DNA from: Bacillota bacterium
Lineage (GTDB): Bacteria; Bacillota; Clostridia; Lachnospirales; Cellulosilyticaceae
Length of the DNA stretch: 9,310 nt
Direction: 5' to 3'
NCBI GenBank assembly: GCA_023415525.1
Contig: JAEZKI010000097.1
Coordinates: forward strand, 1-9,310
Below, piece by piece: positions 1-7,020 of this stretch (the first letter of the stretch is position 1; each line of letters begins with the position of its first letter). The notes beneath the pieces were generated by a model. That model saw only the letters and a program-made list of their open reading frames with translations, was not told where the DNA came from and did not search any database. The translations under genes were made by a program, and so were the position numbers.

Positions 1-1080
1 GGCTACAAGGGTGTAAGCCAATCAGCAGGTCATCACATTGCTAACAACCAATTGATACGTTATATCATAGGCACGGGAGATAAGGAACCAAAGACAAAAT
101 ATAGCGTGAACCTATTAGGGGAATACAACATCGGTGGTGATGGCTGGGAAGTTGAGAGACTTTTAAAGCGCTGTGGTATAGAAATTGTTTCTGTATTTAC
201 GGGTGGTGGAAGCTACCGCGACCTTAAAAATTCCCATTTAGCTCATTTAAACCTTGTTCAGTGTCATCGATCCATTAACTATGTGGCTGAGATGATGCAG
301 GATAAATACGGTATAGATTGGCTTAAAGTTAACTTTGTAGGAGTTGAAGCAAGTAGCAAATCCCTTAGAGACATAGGTGAATATTTTGGAGATGAAGCGT
401 TAAAGGCCAGAATCGAAGAAGTAATAGCAGATGAGGTGTCAGCTATTACGGATGAATTGGAATACTACAAAAGTAAGCTAAAAGGTAAATCTGCTGCTCT
501 TTATGTAGGGGGTTCCAGAGCCCATCATTATCAACTGTTATTAAAGGATTTAGGGGTACGGACGGTATTAGCTGGCTATGAATTTGCTCATAGAGATGAT
601 TATGAAGGAAGAGAAGTCCTTCCAGATATCAAGCCAGATGCAGATAGCAAAAACATTGAAACCATTGAAGTAGAGCCGGATCCTAAATATTATAAAGTCA
701 TTTTAACCCAAGAGCAAAAAGAAGCTCTCATTGAAAAAGGTGTAGCTCTTAATGATTACGAAGGTATGTTTAAGGGCATGGAAGAGGGAGCTATCATTAC
801 AGATGACTTAAATCATTTTGAAACAGAAGAATTCTTAAAGGTATTAAAACCAGATGTATTTTTCTCAGGAATTAAAGATAAGTTTGTTACTCAAAAAAAT
901 GGCATACTCTCTAGACAGCTACACTCTTATGATTATAGTGGCCCTTATGCTGGCTATAGAGGTGCAATAACATTTGGTCATGACCTTGTCATGGGACTTT
1001 ATACGCCAGCTTGGAGCTATATTAGAGCACCATGGCAAAAGGTTCCTAGTATTCAAGGCACATTAGGAGGTGAAGCATAA
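1..1080 (+). CDS. nifD: Nitrogenase MoFe protein alpha chain NifD (5'-truncated by window)
   Basis: This is the C-terminal 359 codons of NifD, the subunit that holds the FeMo cofactor and reduces N2 in the cytoplasm. The frame is open from base 1, which reads GYKGVSQSAGHHIANN, the conserved segment around A. vinelandii alpha-Gln191/His195. The TTG at 52 is internal, not a start. The cofactor ligand equivalent to alpha-Cys275 is in VQCHRSINY (codon 262-264), the alpha-Arg359 equivalent is in YVGGSR (517-519), and the ligand equivalent to alpha-His442 is in LHSYDYSGPY (922-924). A segment around bases 600-770 (HRDDYEGREVLP onward) matches the roughly 50-residue insertion typical of clostridial NifD. 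The P-cluster cysteines would lie upstream of the window. Its stop overlaps the nifK start by one base (TAATG), so translation is probably coupled. VnfD or AnfD is unlikely given the overall C. pasteurianum-like sequence and the nifE/N/V context. Confidence 0.97.
   Translation, partial: GYKGVSQSAGHHIANNQLIRYIIGTGDKEPKTKYSVNLLGEYNIGGDGWEVERLLKRCGIEIVSVFTGGGSYRDLKNSHLAHLNLVQCHRSINYVAEMMQDKYGIDWLKVNFVGVEASSKSLRDIGEYFGDEALKARIEEVIADEVSAITDELEYYKSKLKGKSAALYVGGSRAHHYQLLLKDLGVRTVLAGYEFAHRDDYEGREVLPDIKPDADSKNIETIEVEPDPKYYKVILTQEQKEALIEKGVALNDYEGMFKGMEEGAIITDDLNHFETEEFLKVLKPDVFFSGIKDKFVTQKNGILSRQLHSYDYSGPYAGYRGAITFGHDLVMGLYTPAWSYIRAPWQKVPSIQGTLGGEA
1065..1070 (+). promoter_or_regulatory. Ribosome-binding site of nifK
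   Basis: A perfect AGGAGG inside the last codons of nifD, nine bases before the ATG at 1080. With the TAATG stop/start overlap it indicates translational coupling of the two MoFe subunits, which are needed in equal amounts. Confidence 0.85.
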
Positions 1081-2444
1081 TGCTTAATTATACACCAAAA
1101 GAAATAAGTGATAGAAAAGCGCTTTGTATTAATCCAGCTAAAACCTGTCAGCCAGTAGGTGCCTTATATGCAGCTTTAGGTGTACATGGTTGTTTACCTC
1201 ATAGTCATGGTTCCCAAGGCTGTGTTGCCTTTCACAGAATGTATCTCACAAGACACTTTAAAGACCCAGTTATGGCTTCATCCAGTTCCTTTACAGAAGG
1301 GGCTTCTGTATTTGGTGGTGGAAGTAATTTAAAAACAGCGGTTAAGAATATTTTTGATTTATATAATCCAGAAATCATTGCTGTTCATACGACTTGCCTA
1401 TCAGAAACCATAGGGGATGACCTGAATGCTTTAATTACAGACATGAGTATTCCAGAAGGTAAATATGTAGTTCATTGTAATACACCTAGCTATAAAGGGT
1501 CTCATATCACTGGTTTTACCAATATGGTCACAGGATTTATTAACTACTTAGCCACTAAAACAGGCACCTCTAATGAAAAAGTATGTTTGATGCCAGGATT
1601 TGTCAATCCAGGAGATATGAGAGAGTATAAAAAGCTTTTAAGTGCCATGAAAGTACCTTTCATTATGCTTCCAGATACAAGTGGCGTGTTAGATGGGCCC
1701 ATGACAGGGAAATACGAAATGTTTCCAAAGGGAGGTACCTTAATTAAGGATATTAAAGCCCTTGGAGATTGTAAAGAAACCCTTGCATTAGGTGTGCAGA
1801 CTTCAGAAGCTTCAGCAGAGGCACTTAAGAAAAAGTGGGGTGTACCTTTTAAAGTATTACCTCTTCCCATGGGTATTGAAGCAACGGATGAGTTTATGTT
1901 AGCACTTCAAGCTTTTTCTAAAGAAGATGTACCAGCCAATATTGAAGAAGAAAGAGGTCAGCTGGTGGATATGATGATTGATATTCATCCTTACACCTAT
2001 GGCAAAAAGGTAGCTATTTATGGCGATCCAGACACAGTACTAGGTATAGCGGCTTTTGCCCTTGAACTAGGTATGATTCCTAAATATATGTTAACAGGTA
2101 CACCAGGGTCTCAATTTGAAACAGCAGGCAAAGCACTCCTTGATAAATTTGGTGTAGAAGGTTGCCTTGCTAAAGCAGATGCAGACTTATTCTTATTACA
2201 TCAATGGATTAAAAATGAAAAGGTAGACTTACTCATTGGGGGAACCCATGGTAAAACCATTTCTAGAGCAGAAGATATACCACTGGTAAGAATGGGCTTC
2301 CCTATCATTGATCGTTATATTCATTCTTATATGCCACTAGTAGGTTATAAAGGAGCCATGAGAATGGCTGAACTTATAGCTAATGCGCTCATGGATTATC
2401 AAGATAGCCATTGTGAAGAAAGAGATTTGGAAGTGGTTATGTAG
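1080..2444 (+). CDS. nifK: Nitrogenase MoFe protein beta chain NifK
   Basis: A complete 454-residue NifK, which pairs with NifD in the alpha2beta2 MoFe protein and shares the P-cluster. The P-cluster cysteines are visible at Cys23 (KTCQPVGA), Cys48 (HGSQGC) and Cys106 (TTCLSETIGDD), corresponding to A. vinelandii beta-Cys70, 95 and 153. The NTPSYKGSH segment corresponds to the region of beta-Ser188. The first cysteine lies only 23 residues from the start. This short N terminus is the C. pasteurianum type, lacking the roughly 50-residue arm of proteobacterial NifK. The ATG at 1080 is supported by AGGAGG at 1065-1070, nine bases upstream, inside the end of nifD. The C-terminal tail (about the last 15 residues) is polar and acidic. 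The frame is intact, with no sign of decay. Confidence 0.97.
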   Translation: MLNYTPKEISDRKALCINPAKTCQPVGALYAALGVHGCLPHSHGSQGCVAFHRMYLTRHFKDPVMASSSSFTEGASVFGGGSNLKTAVKNIFDLYNPEIIAVHTTCLSETIGDDLNALITDMSIPEGKYVVHCNTPSYKGSHITGFTNMVTGFINYLATKTGTSNEKVCLMPGFVNPGDMREYKKLLSAMKVPFIMLPDTSGVLDGPMTGKYEMFPKGGTLIKDIKALGDCKETLALGVQTSEASAEALKKKWGVPFKVLPLPMGIEATDEFMLALQAFSKEDVPANIEEERGQLVDMMIDIHPYTYGKKVAIYGDPDTVLGIAAFALELGMIPKYMLTGTPGSQFETAGKALLDKFGVEGCLAKADADLFLLHQWIKNEKVDLLIGGTHGKTISRAEDIPLVRMGFPIIDRYIHSYMPLVGYKGAMRMAELIANALMDYQDSHCEERDLEVVM

Positions 2445-2574
2445 CATCTAAAACCCAGGGATCCTCAAAATATAAATAGGTAGAGACACAAGAGAAGGAA
2501 AGGGGACAGTATCCTCTAGCCACTCTTGTGTATTTGAAAATAATAGGAGAAGGAAACGAAGGGAAGTGTTGAAA
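2445..2574 (+). other. nifK-nifE intergenic region
   Basis: This is the longest non-coding stretch in the window (130 bases) and it separates the structural genes from the cofactor-assembly genes. It holds the inverted repeat listed separately and a purine-rich leader to nifE. AT-rich stretches such as TATAAA near 2471 could resemble a -10 box, but no properly spaced -35 partner is convincing, so no promoter is called. No T-run follows the inverted repeat. No small ORF with a good ribosome-binding site was seen. Confidence 0.7.
2486..2531 (+). repeat. Two-tier inverted repeat / RNA hairpin between nifK and nifE
   Basis: ACACAAGAG (2486-2494) is perfectly complementary to CTCTTGTGT (2523-2531). 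The 28-base loop can itself fold: AGGGGA (2501-2506) pairs with TCCTCT (2512-2517) through six pairs including one G-U, closing a five-base loop. The next bases, ATTTGAAAATAATAGG, contain no U-tract, so it does not look like an intrinsic terminator. An mRNA-stability or processing element that lowers nifE and downstream expression relative to nifDK is a reasonable inference. A protein-binding palindrome is the alternative. Confidence 0.6.
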
Positions 2575-3945
2575 ATGGGCTTAATGGAGCAAACAACTTT
2601 AAATAAAAGCATTTTAAAAGAAAGAAAAGACTCTATACGGGTAATGGAATCTACTTGTAGTAGTCAGGGCATTAAGTGTGACACAGACAGTGTTTCTGGA
2701 TCCGTTAGTCAAAGGGCCTGTGTATATTGTGGGGCCAGAGTTGTACTCAATCCAATAACAGATGCTTTTCATATAGTACATGGACCTATTGGGTGTGCCA
2801 GCTATACCTGGGATATTAGAGGAAGCTTAAGTAGTGGAGATGATTTATATCGCAATAGCTTTTCCACGGATTTAAGAGAGACAGACGTTATTTTTGGAGG
2901 AGAGAAGAAGTTAATTGCAGCGATTGAGGAAGTGGCTCTTAAGTATCAGCCTAAAGTAATATTTATCTATGCTACTTGTATTGTGGGGGTTATAGGTGAT
3001 GATGTAGATGCCGTGTGTAGGACCATGTCTAGTAAGTATGAGATTCCAGTTATTCCAGTTAAATCACCAGGTTTTTCAGGAAATAAGTCTACAGGGTATC
3101 GTATGGCCTGTAATGCCATTATGGAGGTTATAAAACCTTATAAGAATAGAGAAAAGGTAAAAGGAATTAATATATTAGGGGATTTTAATTTAGCAGGTGA
3201 AATGTGGATTATTAAAGATTACCTAAGACAAATCGGTATAGAAGTGGTAGCAGGCTTAACAGGAGATTCAGATTATGAAAGCTTAATTAAGGCACCTGGT
3301 GCAGCTTTAAATGTAGTGCAATGTGCAGGCTCCAGTACCTATTTAGCAAAAAGAATGGAAGAAGAGATGGGAATCCCTTTTATTAAGGTGAGTTTTTTTG
3401 GAATAGAAGACACTACCCATTCTCTTATTAGAATAGCAGAGGCTCTAGGGGATATAAAAGCTAGAGAAAAGGCTGTAGTATTTACCAAGCAAAAAGCAAG
3501 AGAACTAAAAGTGTTTGTCAATAAATATAAGAATAATTTAAATGGAAAAAAAGCCGCCATCTATGTAGGAGGAGGTTTTAAAGCTATTTCTCTTATTAGA
3601 CAGTTTGAAACATTAGGGATTAAAACAGTAGTGGTGGGTACCCAAACAGGTAAAAAGGAAGATTATGAAATCATAGCCAGCTTAGTAGATTCAGATACCG
3701 TTATTTTAGATGATGCTAATCCAGCAGAACTAGAAACCTTTTTAAAGGAGAAAAGAGCAGATATTTTAGTAGGGGGCGTAAAGGAGAGACCCCTTGCTTA
3801 TAAACTTGGGATAGCTTTTTGTGATCATAACCACGAAAGAAAACATCCTTTGGCAGGTTTTGAAGGTGTTGTGAATTTTACAAAAGAAATTAATTCCAGT
3901 ATGAATCACCCCGTGTGGGATTATTTAAAGGGAGAGGAGGGATGA
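2575..3945 (+). CDS. nifE: FeMo-cofactor scaffold subunit NifE
   Basis: NifE is the NifD paralogue of the NifEN scaffold, on which NifB-co is converted to FeMo-co by addition of Mo and homocitrate. From the ATG at 2575 it is 456 residues. Cluster-ligand cysteines are at Cys49 (in RACVYCGAR), Cys74 (HIVHGPIGCA) and Cys135 (ATCIVGVIGDD). The first two are 25 residues apart, as in A. vinelandii NifE Cys37 and Cys62. NVVQCAGSSTYLAKRM corresponds to the NifD cofactor-cysteine region, and CDHNHERKHPLAGFEG near the C terminus replaces the NifD LHSYDYSGPY segment, as expected for NifE. I chose ATG 2575 because the purine-rich AAGGGAAG ends about eight bases upstream. A GTG at 2566 and an ATG at 2584 are in frame but less well placed. 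The gene ends two bases before nifN-B, so the pair is almost certainly co-translated. Confidence 0.95.
   Translation: MGLMEQTTLNKSILKERKDSIRVMESTCSSQGIKCDTDSVSGSVSQRACVYCGARVVLNPITDAFHIVHGPIGCASYTWDIRGSLSSGDDLYRNSFSTDLRETDVIFGGEKKLIAAIEEVALKYQPKVIFIYATCIVGVIGDDVDAVCRTMSSKYEIPVIPVKSPGFSGNKSTGYRMACNAIMEVIKPYKNREKVKGINILGDFNLAGEMWIIKDYLRQIGIEVVAGLTGDSDYESLIKAPGAALNVVQCAGSSTYLAKRMEEEMGIPFIKVSFFGIEDTTHSLIRIAEALGDIKAREKAVVFTKQKARELKVFVNKYKNNLNGKKAAIYVGGGFKAISLIRQFETLGIKTVVVGTQTGKKEDYEIIASLVDSDTVILDDANPAELETFLKEKRADILVGGVKERPLAYKLGIAFCDHNHERKHPLAGFEGVVNFTKEINSSMNHPVWDYLKGEEG
3935..3940 (+). promoter_or_regulatory. Ribosome-binding site that decides the nifN-B start
   Basis: AGGAGG lies seven bases before the ATG at 3948 but only one base before the ATG at 3942, which overlaps the nifE stop as ATGA. 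The spacing favours 3948. The in-frame GTG at 3915 lies upstream of this site and is unlikely. Confidence 0.75.
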
Positions 3946-3947
3946 GG

Positions 3948-6641
3948 ATGAAGACAAAAGTAGAGCCATTTGTTCATTTGAATACAAACCCTTGTAAAAT
4001 GTGTATGCCTATGGGTGCTGTAACAGCTTTTTATGGACTTCAAAAGTGCATGACCATTTTACATGGTTCCCAAGGCTGTAGTACGTATATTAGAAGGCAT
4101 ATGGCCACCCATTATAATGAACCGGTAGATGTGGCTTCCTCTTCTTTAACTGAGCAGGGTACAGTCTATGGAGGAGAAGAAAATCTTCTTAAAGGTTTAA
4201 AAAATGTTATTGACTTATATGAACCAGAAGTAATAGGAGTAGCAACGACCTGCCTGGCAGAAACCATAGGAGAAGATATTAAGCGTATTGTGGAAAAATT
4301 TTATGCCTGTTATCCAGAACATGAGAATATCACTATTTTACCGGTACATTCCTCTGGTTACAGTGGGACACAATTTAATGGTTACTTTAATACCCTTACT
4401 CAGATTGTAGCCCAGGTTAAAATGTCTACGAAAAAGCATGAAAAAGTCAATGTGGTGACAGGAATGATTAGTCCAGCGGATATCCGATATTTAAAGAAGA
4501 TCTTTTCTTTATTTAATATAGAGCCTATTTTGTTGTCAGATATATCCTCTAACTTAGATGCTGGTTTTTCAAAAGTTTATAATAGACTTCCTTCAGGGGG
4601 TACTTCTATAGAAGCTATCCAGGAAATGGCTGGTTCTAGAATAACTTTAGAGCTTTGTAGTGTTCCTCTAGCATTATCACCAGGGAAATATTTAGAAGAG
4701 CATTATAGTGTACCGTGTAAGGTATTAAGCTTGCCCATGGGATTTAGAGATACAGATGCTTTTTATAAGGTTTTATCAGAAATCTCAGGTAGGCCTATTC
4801 CAGAAGAGCTAGGCGTTATGAGAAGTAGATATTTAGATGCGATGATAGATAGTCACAAATATAATAGTGGTGGCAGAGCTGTTATTTATGGCGATCCAGA
4901 TTTCATTTTTGGCACAGTGAGATTGTGTACAGAAAATGGCATTATGCCTATAATAGTGGCCACAGGCAGTGTCTGTCCGGAATTAAAAGGTTTATTAGAA
5001 AAAGAATTAAGAGGTGTGGCAACGCGCTATTTTATAGAAGATTTTCAAATTGTAGATGACATTGATTTCAAAAGGATTGAAGTTTTAGCAATTAAGTATA
5101 AAGCCAACTTACTCATAGGTAATTCAGAGGGTAGGCGAATAGAAGAGAAATACCACATACCTTTAGTAAGGAGAGGCTTTCCTATTCATGATAGAGTAGG
5201 GGGACAGAGACGACGTACTTTAGGGTATGAAGGTTCATTAACCTTTTTAGATGAGCTTTCAAATGCGCTTTTAACTGTAACAGAAGCCAGTTATAGGGAA
5301 AATTTGTTGAATGCTTATTATAAAGAAGAAAGTGAGAGTAAAGTAGAGGAAATAAAGAAAGATAAAGCCAAAGAAAAAGAATTCACACACAGTAATACCA
5401 TGCTAGAGGTGAAAAATATGTTAAGTAAAGAAACAATGGAAGAGAAAACAAAAACACATCCTTGCTATAATTGTGGAGCCCATGACTATGCAAGAATTCA
5501 CTTACCCATTGCACCTAGATGTAATATTCAGTGCAATTACTGTGTTAGGAAATTTGATTGTCCTAATGAAAGTAGACCAGGTGTAACAACAACGATTCTA
5601 ACACCAGAAGAAGCCTTTGAGCGTTTTAAGGTAGTGAAAGAAAAATTACCAAACCTCAGAGTGGTAGGTATTGCAGGGCCTGGAGATGCTCTAGCAAACT
5701 TTGATGAAACCAAGAAAACCTTGCAGCTTATTAGAGATTATGACCCAGATATTACTTTTTGTTTATCTACCAATGGCTTAATGCTTCCACTTTATGCACA
5801 AGAATTAGTTGATTTAGGCGTTAGTCATGTTACAGTCACTGTAAATGCCGTAGATCCTAAAGTAGGGGCCAAGATTTATAAGTATGTAGATTATATGGGA
5901 ATGCATTTCACGGGTGAAACAGCAGCAGCCATTCTTTTAACCAATCAGCTCAATGGTATTAAATTATTAACCAGTAAGGGCATTATTTGTAAGATAAATA
6001 GTGTTACCTTAAAAGGTATTAATGATGAGCATATTCCAGAGGTAGTAGCTAAAATGAAGGAGCTGGATTGCTACATGACCAATATTATGCAGCTTATCCC
6101 TGTTAAGGGGAGTGCCTTTGAAGATTTACCTATGGCTAGCCAAGTAGAGATTAATAAGATTAGAAAAAGTTGCGGAAGCATCATGAAACAAATGTATCAC
6201 TGTAAGCAATGTAGGGCAGATGCAATTGGCCTTTTAGGCGAGGACTTAAGCATTGAGCTAAGTAGCTGCCTAGGCAAGTGTGGCTCTAACAAAGAACACA
6301 TCCAAAAACCATACCGCTTTGCAGTAGCATCTAAGACGGGCATCATTGTAGACCAACACTTTGGGCAGGTTGAAGAATTTTATATTTATGACTACCAAGG
6401 AGAAGAAGCAAAATACATAGAGAAGAGAAAAATCAATAAGTACTGCATGGGTAAAGATGACTGCGATGAGAAAGAAGATAAAATCACCAGGATTATTAAT
6501 TCTATTGGAGATTGCCAAGGGGTTATTAGTTTAAGAATAGGGGAATCACCAAAAAGTAAGCTAAGACAAAAGGGCATTCAAGTATTCAGTACCTATGACC
6601 GTATACCAGATGCCATTAGAAAAGCAATTCAAGCGATGTAA
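3948..6641 (+). CDS. nifN-B: NifN-NifB fusion: cofactor scaffold subunit plus radical-SAM NifB-co synthase
   Basis: An 897-residue fusion of two FeMo-co assembly proteins, as known from C. pasteurianum. Residues 1 to about 447 are NifN, the NifK-like partner of NifE, with Cys19 (PCKMCMPMGA), Cys44 (HGSQGC) and Cys102 (TTCLAETIGED). Residues about 448-503 form a charged Lys/Glu-rich linker. From about 504 (HPCYNCGAHDYARIH) comes NifB, which joins two [4Fe-4S] units and inserts carbide by SAM chemistry to make NifB-co. Its radical-SAM motif CNIQCNYC places the cysteines at 525, 529 and 532. ESRPG, the GIAGPGDALAN segment and the CKQCRADAIGLLGED motif are also NifB-like. Residues 788-897 (PYRFAVASKTG to the end) are a NifX/NafY-like cofactor-binding domain. 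Fusing scaffold and synthase should help pass NifB-co directly to NifEN. The frame is continuous through the junction. An internal start for NifB alone is listed separately. Confidence 0.96.
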   Translation: MKTKVEPFVHLNTNPCKMCMPMGAVTAFYGLQKCMTILHGSQGCSTYIRRHMATHYNEPVDVASSSLTEQGTVYGGEENLLKGLKNVIDLYEPEVIGVATTCLAETIGEDIKRIVEKFYACYPEHENITILPVHSSGYSGTQFNGYFNTLTQIVAQVKMSTKKHEKVNVVTGMISPADIRYLKKIFSLFNIEPILLSDISSNLDAGFSKVYNRLPSGGTSIEAIQEMAGSRITLELCSVPLALSPGKYLEEHYSVPCKVLSLPMGFRDTDAFYKVLSEISGRPIPEELGVMRSRYLDAMIDSHKYNSGGRAVIYGDPDFIFGTVRLCTENGIMPIIVATGSVCPELKGLLEKELRGVATRYFIEDFQIVDDIDFKRIEVLAIKYKANLLIGNSEGRRIEEKYHIPLVRRGFPIHDRVGGQRRRTLGYEGSLTFLDELSNALLTVTEASYRENLLNAYYKEESESKVEEIKKDKAKEKEFTHSNTMLEVKNMLSKETMEEKTKTHPCYNCGAHDYARIHLPIAPRCNIQCNYCVRKFDCPNESRPGVTTTILTPEEAFERFKVVKEKLPNLRVVGIAGPGDALANFDETKKTLQLIRDYDPDITFCLSTNGLMLPLYAQELVDLGVSHVTVTVNAVDPKVGAKIYKYVDYMGMHFTGETAAAILLTNQLNGIKLLTSKGIICKINSVTLKGINDEHIPEVVAKMKELDCYMTNIMQLIPVKGSAFEDLPMASQVEINKIRKSCGSIMKQMYHCKQCRADAIGLLGEDLSIELSSCLGKCGSNKEHIQKPYRFAVASKTGIIVDQHFGQVEEFYIYDYQGEEAKYIEKRKINKYCMGKDDCDEKEDKITRIINSIGDCQGVISLRIGESPKSKLRQKGIQVFSTYDRIPDAIRKAIQAM
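5406..5420 (+). promoter_or_regulatory. Possible internal translation start for free NifB
   Basis: GAGGTGA at 5406-5412 is a seven-base match to the Shine-Dalgarno consensus. It sits in the linker-coding part of nifN-B and is followed after five bases by an in-frame ATG at 5418. Initiation here would give a 407-residue protein (MLSKETMEEKT, then HPCYNCGAH) covering the whole NifB radical-SAM and NifX-like region, a normal stand-alone NifB size. It may be active or only a relic of an ancestral separate nifB gene. The sequence cannot tell which. Confidence 0.45.
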
Positions 6642-6666
6642 AAGAGTATAACACTATGCATTTAAA

Positions 6667-6671
6667 AGGGG
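6667..6671 (+). promoter_or_regulatory. Ribosome-binding site deciding the ferredoxin start
   Basis: AGGGG abuts an ATG at 6672 but lies nine bases before the in-frame ATG at 6681. Only the second has workable spacing, and it gives a protein of the same length as the C. pasteurianum ferredoxin (102 residues). Confidence 0.7.
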
Positions 6672-6680
6672 ATGTTTAAA

Positions 6681-6989
6681 ATGGTTCAACCTAAATATCA
6701 TGTTTTTATATGTACCAGTTGTAGAATAAATGGTCAGCAAAAAGGTTTTTGTTATTCAAAGAATTCTGTTGGGATTGTAGAAAGATTTATGGAAGAGATT
6801 GAAGATAGAGGTTTATCAGGAGAGGTGGTTATCAATAATACAGGCTGTTTTGGTATTTGTGATAAAGGACCGGTCGTAGTGGTTTACCCCGAAGGAACAT
6901 GGTACGGTAATGTATCGGAAGAGGATGTAGAGCGTATTGTTGAAGAACACTTTGAAAAGGGCAAACCTGTTAGCGATTTACTTATCTAA
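6681..6989 (+). CDS. Thioredoxin-like [2Fe-2S] ferredoxin
   Basis: A 102-residue soluble electron carrier closely resembling the C. pasteurianum 2Fe-2S ferredoxin. From the ATG at 6681 the cysteines fall at 11, 14, 24, 56 and 60 (FICTSC, GFC, TGCFGIC), the same positions as in that protein, where 11, 24, 56 and 60 bind the cluster. The VVVYPEGTWYGNV segment is also diagnostic of this thioredoxin-fold family. The C. pasteurianum protein has been reported to interact specifically with the nitrogenase MoFe protein, so a nitrogenase-linked redox role is likely, either in electron supply or in cluster assembly. The gene sits 39 bases after nifN-B and 31 bases before the homocitrate synthase genes, so it is probably co-transcribed. 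The exact electron partner cannot be read from the sequence. Confidence 0.93.
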   Translation: MVQPKYHVFICTSCRINGQQKGFCYSKNSVGIVERFMEEIEDRGLSGEVVINNTGCFGICDKGPVVVVYPEGTWYGNVSEEDVERIVEEHFEKGKPVSDLLI

Positions 6990-7020
6990 TCGTGGATTCA
7001 AATGGAAAGTGGGGAGACAA

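Noticed and set aside
52..54. TTG codon at 52 as a gene start
   Set aside because: The frame is open from base 1 and the upstream codons encode the conserved NifD GVSQSAGHHIAN segment, so this is inside a truncated nifD.
1544..1870. 108-codon open frame on the minus strand within nifK
   Set aside because: It lies wholly antisense to a highly conserved nifK region and its protein resembles nothing I know. It is a shadow frame.
2486..2545. Intrinsic terminator after nifK
   Set aside because: The stem is clear, but no run of T residues follows it, so simple rho-independent termination is not supported.
3339..3560. 73-codon minus-strand open frame within nifE
   Set aside because: Antisense to conserved nifE with low-complexity hydrophobic content. 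No supporting evidence of a gene.
6270..6577. Two overlapping minus-strand open frames antisense to the NifX-like domain, one rich in hydrophobic residues
   Set aside because: They overlap each other and a well-supported domain. The hydrophobic look comes from the reverse complement of Lys/Glu-rich codons.
6937..7020. Extended start of nifV-omega reaching back into the ferredoxin gene
   Set aside because: The added residues overlap the ferredoxin C terminus and do not look like NifV. The ATG at 7021 has a purine-rich site just upstream and begins with the barrel-like IRITDSTL.
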